Assembly: GCA_027459645.1 (NCBI GenBank)
Contig: DAIDHQ010000040.1
Coordinates: 124,001-188,000 of the forward strand
Origin: Vulcanimicrobiota bacterium
Lineage (GTDB): Bacteria > Vulcanimicrobiota > Vulcanimicrobiia > Vulcanimicrobiales > Vulcanimicrobiaceae
Reading direction: 5' to 3'
Length of the DNA stretch: 64,000 nt
This document shows positions 57,272 through 64,000 of this stretch, piece after piece. The notes under the pieces are model-generated. The model saw only the letters and a list, made by a program, of their open reading frames with translations, made no database searches and was not told the origin of the DNA. Positions within the stretch are counted from its first letter, which is position 1; the number at the start of each line of letters is the position of its first letter. The position numbers were made by a program, and so were the translations under genes.

Positions 57272-57848
57272 CGGTACGTGCGAACGCCGTACGACGGAAA
57301 CCTCGATATCGGTCGCGCTCTCGCTGGATGCTAACGGCGAGCGGCAGATCGATACCGGCATCGCGATGTTCGATCACCTGCTCGCTCAATGGGCGTTCTA
57401 CGCTCGCGTCGCGCTTGTCGTGAACGCTCGTTCGCTGGATCGGATCGAACATCACCTCATCGAAGACGCCGCAATCGCCGTCGGCAGAGCGTGCGCGCAA
57501 GCCCTCGGCGACCGGCGCACCATCGCGCGTTTCTCGACCATCGTGCTGCCGATGGACGACGCGCTCGTGCGCTGCTCGCTCGATTTCGGCGGCCGCCCCT
57601 ATGCGCGCATCGAACTCGGCCCGCTTCCGGAACGAATCGAAGATCTCGCCGCTCCGATGATCGCGCACGTTTTAACGACGTTCGCGATGGAATCGGGCTG
57701 CGCGTTGCACGTCGACCGCCTTGCGGGCGCCGACCCGCACCACGTCATCGAAGCCGCCTTTAAGGCCTTGGGCCGCGCGTGCCGGGAAGCCTGGCAACTC
57801 GACGCATCGTTCGACGGCTATCTCTCCACGAAAGGAATGTTGGCATGA
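57264..57848 (+). CDS. hisB: Imidazoleglycerol-phosphate dehydratase
   Basis: RRTTETSISVAL, DTGIAMFDHLLAQ, HHLIEDAAIAVGRA, ADPHHVIEAAFKALGRA. Confidence 0.95.
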   Translation: MRNGTCERRTTETSISVALSLDANGERQIDTGIAMFDHLLAQWAFYARVALVVNARSLDRIEHHLIEDAAIAVGRACAQALGDRRTIARFSTIVLPMDDALVRCSLDFGGRPYARIELGPLPERIEDLAAPMIAHVLTTFAMESGCALHVDRLAGADPHHVIEAAFKALGRACREAWQLDASFDGYLSTKGMLA

Positions 57849-58453
57849 AGGCCCAGCGTGTCGCGGTCGTCGACTACGGCGCCGCTAACCGCACGAGCGT
57901 CCTCATCGCCCTCGAGCGCGCCGGCGCGGCGCCGTTTCTCGCGAGCAGCGCCCCAGCGATCGCGAGCGCGGATGCGATCGTGTTACCCGGGGTCGCGCAT
58001 GCGGGATACATTCTTCGCCGCAGCGAGCAGATGGGCGTACGCGACGAGATCGCGCGGGCGTGCTCCGAAGGCAAGCCGATTCTCGGCATTTGCGCCGGTT
58101 TTCAGATCCTGTGCGAAACGAGCGACGAAGCGCCCGAGGAACGCGGCTTCGGCATCTTCGACGGCGCGGTACGCGCGCTCCGGGGGCCCAGACGTCTGCA
58201 CGTCGGATGGAGCCGCATCGAAGCGGGCAGCGCAATCGTGCCCGCTGGGTGGGCGTACTTTACGCACGGCTATGCGTTGCACGATTCACGCGCAAGCGTC
58301 GCGACCGCGTCGTTCGGGACGCAAACGTTTTGCGCTGCGGCTCGCACGGGCAATACCATCGGCGTGCAGTTCCACCCCGAACGCAGCGGCGCATACGGTC
58401 AACGATTTCTCCAACAGTTTCTCTCGTTGAAAGGCGTTGCTCATGCCGGCTAA
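57845..58453 (+). CDS. hisH: Imidazole glycerol phosphate synthase, glutamine amidotransferase subunit
   Basis: VVDYGAANRTSV, LPGVAHAGYILRR, GKPILGICAGFQILCETSDE, VQFHPERSG. Confidence 0.94.
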   Translation: MKAQRVAVVDYGAANRTSVLIALERAGAAPFLASSAPAIASADAIVLPGVAHAGYILRRSEQMGVRDEIARACSEGKPILGICAGFQILCETSDEAPEERGFGIFDGAVRALRGPRRLHVGWSRIEAGSAIVPAGWAYFTHGYALHDSRASVATASFGTQTFCAAARTGNTIGVQFHPERSGAYGQRFLQQFLSLKGVAHAG

Positions 58454-59195
58454 GCGCATCGTCGCCTGCCTCGATATCGACGACGGCCGCGTGGTGAAAG
58501 GACGCCGCTTCGAAGCTCTTCGCGATGCCGGTGATCCGGTGGAACTCGCGCGGCGGTACGACCGCGAAGGAGCCGACGAAATCGTCGTTCTCGACATCTC
58601 CGCAACGACGGCGGGCCGCGATTTTTCGGCTTCGACGATTGCCGCGGTGGCGCGTGCGATCTCGATACCGCTCACCGCCGGTGGCGGCATTCGCAGCATC
58701 GACGACGTCGCGCGCATGCTGGATGCCGGCGCCGACAAAGTGTCTATCAATAGCGCGGCATTTTCGGACCCGGCGTTACTCACGCGCGCCGCCGAGCGAT
58801 TCGGATCGCAATGCGTGGTGCTCGCGATGGACGTGCGGAAGCGCGAGTCCGGCTATGTGGTGGCCTCACATGGCGGAACGCGCGAGTTACCGATCGATGC
58901 GGTCGCGTGGGCGCGTATCGGCGAGCGCTACGGTGCCGGCGAATTGCTCGTCACGGCCGTCGACCGCGACGGCACGGCCGCGGGCTTCGACTTGGACTTG
59001 CTTCGCCTGATCGGATCGAGCGTTTCGATTCCGTTGGTTGCCTCCGGCGGCGCGCGCGACGCTGCCGCATTCGCCGATGCTTTTCGCGCGGGCGCCGATG
59101 CGGCGCTCGGCGCGTCGATCTTTCACTACCAGCGCACGGGAATACGCGAGGTTAAAGACGCGTGTTCGCAAGCAGGGTTTCAGGTGCGGCCGTGA
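58443..59195 (+). CDS. hisF: Imidazole glycerol phosphate synthase, cyclase subunit
   Basis: KRIVACLDIDDGRVVKGRRFEALRDAGDPVELARRYDREGADEIVVLDI; LTAGGGIRSIDD; GADKVSINSAAF. Confidence 0.96.
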   Translation: MPAKRIVACLDIDDGRVVKGRRFEALRDAGDPVELARRYDREGADEIVVLDISATTAGRDFSASTIAAVARAISIPLTAGGGIRSIDDVARMLDAGADKVSINSAAFSDPALLTRAAERFGSQCVVLAMDVRKRESGYVVASHGGTRELPIDAVAWARIGERYGAGELLVTAVDRDGTAAGFDLDLLRLIGSSVSIPLVASGGARDAAAFADAFRAGADAALGASIFHYQRTGIREVKDACSQAGFQVRP

Positions 59196-60418
59196 TCGTT
59201 TGCAGCATCGATTTGATCAACGGCAAGGCCGTGCAGTTGCAACAAGGGCAACGGCTGGTGCTCGAACGGGATGACGTCGTCGCGATCGCAGAACGCTTCG
59301 GGCGTTTGGGTGAGGTCGCCGTGATCGATCTCGACGCAGCGATGAATCGCGGAAGCAACCGCGAGCTGATCGAAGCGCTATGCCGCATCGCACCGTGCCG
59401 CGTGGGGGGCGGCATCCGTGATGCGGAGACGGCCCGGCGATACATGCGCGCGGGCGCACGGCGCGTGATCTTGGGAACCGCGGCGACGCCGGAACTGCTG
59501 CGCTTGCTTCCACGCGATCGAACGATCGTCGCCATCGACGCACGCGGTAATCGCGTCGCAACCCACGGGTGGCGAGTTCTCCAGAACGAGTCGCCCGAAG
59601 AACGCGCGGCGCGTCTGGCACCATACTGCAGCGGCTTTCTCTTCACCGACGTCGAGCGCGAAGGTATGCTCGGCGGAATCGATATCGATCGGATGCGCGC
59701 TTTGCGTGGCGCGATCGACGGAACGCTCACCGTCGCCGGCGGCATCCGTTCGGTTGCGGAAATCCGCGCGCTCGACGCACTCGGCATCGACGCGCAGGTC
59801 GGCATGGCGGTGTATACGAGCGTGCTCGATCCCATCGAAGCGTTCGTCGCGCTGGTCGATTTCGAAAAAGGCGACGGACTCGTTCCCACGGTCGTCTGCG
59901 ACGACGAAGACGGCTCGGTCCGCATGACCGCCTATTCCAGCGCGGATTCGCTTCGCGTCGCGCTGCGCGAAGGTATCGGCGCGTACTGGAGCCGTTCGCG
60001 ACGCGAACTGTGGCGCAAAGGCGAAACTAGCGGAAACCGGCAACGGCTGCGGCGCGTGCAGATCGACTGCGATCGCGATGCGCTGATCTTCCGCGTCGAA
60101 CAAGCCGGGCCGACGTGCCACTCCGGCGAAGCGCGCTGCTTTTCACAGACCACCTTTTCGTGGAACGATCTTCTCGGCCGAATCGCGCAACGCGCGCGCA
60201 GCGGCGGCACGGATTCATACACGAACGCGCTACTCGCCGATGCGAAATTTCTCGAAGTGAAATTGCTGGAAGAGGCGCAAGAGGTCGCCGACGCACGGAC
60301 GCGCGACGAGGTTGCGTGGGAATGCGCCGACCTGCTGTACTTTATGTCGGTGAAGATGCAGGCGTCCGGCGTCGGCATCGACGACGTCATGTATCAATTG
60401 GCGGCACGCGCGCGATGA
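59192..60418 (+). CDS. Predicted trifunctional HisA-HisI-HisE fusion (ProFAR isomerase / PRA-CH / PRA-PH)
   Basis: HisA part VIVCSIDLINGKAVQLQQG...VGGGIRDAETARRYM...VAGGIRS; HisI part YWSRSRRELWRKGETSGNRQRLRRVQIDCDRDALIFRVEQAGPTCHSGEARCF; HisE part SYTNALLADAKFLEVKLLEEAQEVADARTRDEVAWECADLLYFMSVKMQASGV. One continuous frame; GTG overlaps the hisF stop. Confidence 0.92.
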   Translation: MIVCSIDLINGKAVQLQQGQRLVLERDDVVAIAERFGRLGEVAVIDLDAAMNRGSNRELIEALCRIAPCRVGGGIRDAETARRYMRAGARRVILGTAATPELLRLLPRDRTIVAIDARGNRVATHGWRVLQNESPEERAARLAPYCSGFLFTDVEREGMLGGIDIDRMRALRGAIDGTLTVAGGIRSVAEIRALDALGIDAQVGMAVYTSVLDPIEAFVALVDFEKGDGLVPTVVCDDEDGSVRMTAYSSADSLRVALREGIGAYWSRSRRELWRKGETSGNRQRLRRVQIDCDRDALIFRVEQAGPTCHSGEARCFSQTTFSWNDLLGRIAQRARSGGTDSYTNALLADAKFLEVKLLEEAQEVADARTRDEVAWECADLLYFMSVKMQASGVGIDDVMYQLAARAR

Positions 60419-61650
60419 CGCGCATCTCGCTGCGGCGCATCGCTCCGGGACACGCCATCGCGGCACGGCCACCGGCATTGCCGGATGTATCGAAGATTCT
60501 GAATGACGTTCGGCGGGACGGCGACGCGGCGGTCGCGCGTTATGCCGAACGCTTCGGCGATCCGGCGCCTCGCGTGGCGAGCGCGCAAGAGTTAAGCGAC
60601 GCCTATCGGACGCTCGATGCCGGCCTTCGACGAGCGCTGGACGGCGCCGCGCAGCGTATCGAGCGGTTCGCTCGCGCGCAGCGTGGCGCGTTTTCCGATT
60701 GCACGATCGCCACGCCCTGGGGGCGCATCGGACACGAGCTGCAGCCGCTCGAGCGTGCCGGCGCGTACGTTCCCGCCGGGCGGTATCCGCTGCCGTCGTC
60801 GCTGCTCATGGCGGTCATTCCCGCGCGCGTTGCGGGCGTAGCTTCAATCACCGTCGCGTCGCCACGGCTTACGCCCGTCGTACTTGCCGCCGCATCGATC
60901 GCGAAAGCCGATTGCGTCGTGCAAATCGGCGGCGCACAAGCGATTGCCGCGCTCGCCTATGGTACGGAAAGCATCCCGCCGGCCGATATCATCGTGGGAC
61001 CGGGTAACGCGTATGTTGCTGCGGCAAAGCGGGCGGTCTACGGTGTATGCGGAATCGACGGTGTGGCAGGGCCGAGCGAAGTGTTGATCGTCGCCGGCGG
61101 CGATGCAGACCCGCGTCTGGTTGCGGCAGATTTGCTCGCTCAAGCCGAACACGACGTCGATGCACGCGCGCTCTTACTGACGGATTCAGAACGTCTCGCG
61201 CGCGACGTCGACGTGGAACTCGCAGAGCAGTTGACCGCGCTCCCAACGCGCGAAATCGCTCGCATCGCACTCGAACGCAATGGGTGGTGTTGCATCGTGC
61301 CGCTCGAGCGCGCGCCGGAGATCGTCAATTCCGTCGCTCCCGAACACCTCGAATTGCACGGGCATAGCGCTCGAACATTGCGCCCTGCGCTGCGCGCGTA
61401 CGGCGCGCTCTTCGACGGTTCCACCGCAGCCGAAGCGCTCGGCGATTACGGGGCCGGTCCAAATCACGTGCTCCCGACCGGCGGAACCGCGCGTTTTTCG
61501 TCGGGCCTTTCGGTCCTCACGTTCATGACGGTGCGCACGTTTCAGGAAGTCGATCGCCCCGATAGCGAGCTTCTGCGCGATTCCGCACGTCTGGCGCGCG
61601 CCGAGGGCCTCGAGGCGCACGCGCGCGCGCTCGAGCGGCGATCCATTTAG
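60415..61650 (+). CDS. hisD: Histidinol dehydrogenase
   Basis: ERAGAYVPAGRYPLPSSLLMAVIPARVAGV; IGGAQAIAALAYGTESIPPADIIVGPGNAYVAAAKR; GVAGPSEVLIVA; LSVLTFMTVRTFQ. Confidence 0.96.
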   Translation: MTRISLRRIAPGHAIAARPPALPDVSKILNDVRRDGDAAVARYAERFGDPAPRVASAQELSDAYRTLDAGLRRALDGAAQRIERFARAQRGAFSDCTIATPWGRIGHELQPLERAGAYVPAGRYPLPSSLLMAVIPARVAGVASITVASPRLTPVVLAAASIAKADCVVQIGGAQAIAALAYGTESIPPADIIVGPGNAYVAAAKRAVYGVCGIDGVAGPSEVLIVAGGDADPRLVAADLLAQAEHDVDARALLLTDSERLARDVDVELAEQLTALPTREIARIALERNGWCCIVPLERAPEIVNSVAPEHLELHGHSARTLRPALRAYGALFDGSTAAEALGDYGAGPNHVLPTGGTARFSSGLSVLTFMTVRTFQEVDRPDSELLRDSARLARAEGLEAHARALERRSI

Positions 61651-63764
61651 GTTCCCGTCGCACCGCCGACGTGAAAGACGTATTTCACGATGAAGCGATG
61701 CAGCGTCTGCGGCGCGGCCGGCGTGCCGTATTCCAGATACAACATGTCCTGATTCGCGAAGCGCTGCTGATACAAGAGCGCGACGTTCGTACCGGGCGTT
61801 GCAAAGCCGCCCGTGCCGTTGATGGAACGCAGGTTGATCGCAATCGAAGCGTTGCGCCCAAACGTACGCGAGAAGGCGACGCGGCGCAACCATTGCGAAT
61901 CCCGAATCGGTCCGCCCGCACCGAGCCGTTCGACATTGCCGTCGTATTCGAACGAGATGCCATAGGGCCCGATGACGCGCGTGATCGATGCAGCGGTTTG
62001 CTGAACGTAGAGGCCACCGAACGGCCCCCACGTGTACGAAACGCTCATCGGCGAAGGCGTGTTGTCGCCGTACCCGAGCGAAACCTGGCGGCGGTTGTAC
62101 GTGTATTGGCCGAGTTCGCTCGGACCGGCAAACCCGCTGATGGAAAAGAGATTCTTGAACGATAGCCGGTAGAACGCGTTGACGTCAGCTTCGTGAACGT
62201 TTCCGAGGCGGTCGAGATAGCGATCTCCGAAGACCGAAAGGCTGTACGACTGGATGCCGCTGCGTGCCGAGCCGACTCCGGAATACTGTGCGATGGCACC
62301 GGGGCCACGAATGTCGTTGATCGCCGTATACCCGTCGATCGGCGCATAACCCGAGCCGACGTTTTGATAGATTCCTTCGATCAAAATATGCGCGTTGCGC
62401 AAACCTTCTGCGAAGATGGTCGCACGCGACGGGCCGGCATTCACGACAGCCATCCCGCTCTCGGAACCGAAGAATGCATCGGTGAATTGGCCTGAATGCC
62501 GGTTGGTTTGAGATGCGCCGAAGCCCACGGTATCGTCGTTTAACGCATCGTGGCGGGCAAAGACGCCTTCGCTGCTCAGCGTCAACGCATTATCGGGCGT
62601 CGTATAGGCGTAGCCGTACGCCGCATCGTCGAACGAAGGGCCGGCAACGTTGAGCGCGCCGATTGCATTGCGCCCGATGGTGCCTTCCGCTTTTAAGCCG
62701 CTATTGAAGATGCCGATCGACGGCGTATAGAACATCGAGTCGCCACCTCCGAAGAGGGAGATCTGCGGAACGGCGTTGATGTACTGCGCACCCTGCGCGA
62801 AGAACGGCCGGTACTCATTGTAGACGCGGGCGAACTCTTGAGGCGAGATCGCCGTTTGATCTTCCTCGACGTTCGAAAAATCGGGATTGTACGTTCCCAC
62901 CAGCGCCAACGTGTCGGTGACGGGATAGGTAACGTCGATCCCGGCAACTCTTGGGCTGATCCGTTTGAATTGACCGATGCCGTTTTGAAACCGGTCGCGG
63001 TCGGATCCGGCACTCTCGAGCGCATACACGTCGGCATACGGGTGCGGACGCGTCGCGTTCGCCGCGAGATGAATTCCCGTGAGCAACGGCCAGTTCTGCG
63101 GCGTCGACGCATTGGTTTGCGACGGCTCGAATGCCCACGAATAATCGCTGTTCGTCGCCGCGACATAACGCTCGAAATTGATGCGCCAGCGTTCGTTCGG
63201 TCCCGCTTGAGAGCGTAGATCCGAAAGCGGGATCACCATCATGACGGTGTATCCGCCGTCGTACGCTGCGGCGACCGAACGCCACGGCGGCGCGTACCGC
63301 GCGTTTTCGCTCGACGATTCGCTGTGGACGCCGTGCGGCGTCGCGCTAAACGCGTAGGTTCTCGCTCCGGTTCCCGACGTGTCGATCCATATGGTGACGT
63401 GGTCGTCGGTGCTCACGCTCGCGTTGTCGATGGTCTGCGACGCGGTGATGGGTACGCGTTGCTCGCAACGGAATGCGACGTAGAGATTGCGGTCGTCGTA
63501 GAGTAAATACGCGGTCGTCGTCATCGACGCAGCGCGCAGCGTCGAAAAGTCGATGAAATCGCGCGCCGTTACGGCTTTTTGCCAGAGCGGCGAGCGCAGC
63601 GACGGGTCGAGCGGCGGCGCGACCGCCGTTTTTACAGCCGGAATCTCGGTTCGATGCCCCACCGCGCCAAACGCGTATGCCGTGGCCGCGCCGAACGCGA
63701 GCACGCCGAGAAGCGCTCGACACATGCGGGCGATAAGGTCTGTAGCTCGGGGATGTTCGTTCAT
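61647..63764 (-). CDS. Outer-membrane-type protein with N-terminal CBM9-like domain (DUF5916-like)
   Basis: Start MNEHPRATDLIARMCRALLGVLAFGAATAYA; CBM9-like LYDDRNLYVAFRCEQRVP...DDHVTIWIDTSG; beta-rich C-terminal region with DFSNVEEDQTAISPQEFARVYNEYRPFFAQGAQYI. Confidence 0.8.
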   Translation of the reverse strand: MNEHPRATDLIARMCRALLGVLAFGAATAYAFGAVGHRTEIPAVKTAVAPPLDPSLRSPLWQKAVTARDFIDFSTLRAASMTTTAYLLYDDRNLYVAFRCEQRVPITASQTIDNASVSTDDHVTIWIDTSGTGARTYAFSATPHGVHSESSSENARYAPPWRSVAAAYDGGYTVMMVIPLSDLRSQAGPNERWRINFERYVAATNSDYSWAFEPSQTNASTPQNWPLLTGIHLAANATRPHPYADVYALESAGSDRDRFQNGIGQFKRISPRVAGIDVTYPVTDTLALVGTYNPDFSNVEEDQTAISPQEFARVYNEYRPFFAQGAQYINAVPQISLFGGGDSMFYTPSIGIFNSGLKAEGTIGRNAIGALNVAGPSFDDAAYGYAYTTPDNALTLSSEGVFARHDALNDDTVGFGASQTNRHSGQFTDAFFGSESGMAVVNAGPSRATIFAEGLRNAHILIEGIYQNVGSGYAPIDGYTAINDIRGPGAIAQYSGVGSARSGIQSYSLSVFGDRYLDRLGNVHEADVNAFYRLSFKNLFSISGFAGPSELGQYTYNRRQVSLGYGDNTPSPMSVSYTWGPFGGLYVQQTAASITRVIGPYGISFEYDGNVERLGAGGPIRDSQWLRRVAFSRTFGRNASIAINLRSINGTGGFATPGTNVALLYQQRFANQDMLYLEYGTPAAPQTLHRFIVKYVFHVGGATGT

Positions 63765-64000
63765 ATTCTGCTCGGCGCTCGTAGACCGACGCCCGTGCCG
63801 GCGCTTGCGTCCGTCTCCCACCCCCCCCCGGTTCAGGCTGACGGCCTCGCGAGCCTCGCCGGTAGGGCCGAAGCGATATTTGTCTGATGAAGGATGCAAC
63901 TCTTCGTGTATCGTGGGGTTTTGAGCCATAGTCCCCCTCAGCGCGATCTTTCGAGTGGTCGATAAATTGCGCCCACTTGATAAAGATTGGTCCACATCAG

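Noticed and set aside
63765-63960. c-di-GMP or c-di-AMP riboswitch upstream of the DUF5916-like gene
   Set aside because: Compared by eye with GEMM and ydaO core motifs; the conserved blocks do not occur in the right order.
1-64000. Selenoprotein gene with in-frame UGA
   Set aside because: Checked recognisable genes for a premature TGA with homologous continuation; none was convincing. A SECIS search could not be run.
1-64000. CRISPR array, prophage or integrase-associated island
   Set aside because: No regularly spaced direct repeats and no integrase, capsid or transposase-like ORFs were seen, including next to selC.

Overview
High-GC bacterial chromosomal segment, densely coded, with no phage, CRISPR or rRNA seen. 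The lineage cannot be fixed by eye; gene content is compatible with an under-sampled phylum such as the Eremiobacterota/WPS-2 group, but this is a guess. The left edge cuts a GH20-like gene that is missing from the ORF track because it has no stop inside the window. Main blocks: FecR / degenerate class III cyclase / cupredoxin (1.4-3.9 kb); ECF sigma and anti-sigma (5.9-7.2 kb); a selenocysteine tRNA gene (selC, 9926-10019, minus) whose 5' part overlaps a DUF4126-like ORF; typA, clpB; a trxA-selA-selB-adenosine/adenine deaminase block (18.8-23.3 kb); gyrA; tsaE-tsaB-rimI-yqeK-rsfS (26.5-29.1 kb); a sortilin/BNR protein and tandem S10 peptidases; fadD-like, comEA, leuS, epimerase, comEC; an accessory/regulatory stretch (46-55.4 kb) with TetR, MarR and BlaI/BlaR-type modules and clear palindromic operators; and a complete-looking his operon hisG-C-B-H-F-A/I/E-D (55.5-61.65 kb). 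The two strongest observations are (1) a classical-looking histidine attenuator (leader peptide MFFVHVASHHHHHGPPGRVR, then an 11-bp hairpin and U-tract) upstream of hisG, and (2) one ORF that appears to fuse HisA, HisI (PRA-CH) and HisE (PRA-PH). Several genes also have promoter-like -10 boxes 6-9 nt before the start codon, suggesting leaderless mRNAs. All assignments come from reading the sequence and protein motifs; no searches were run.
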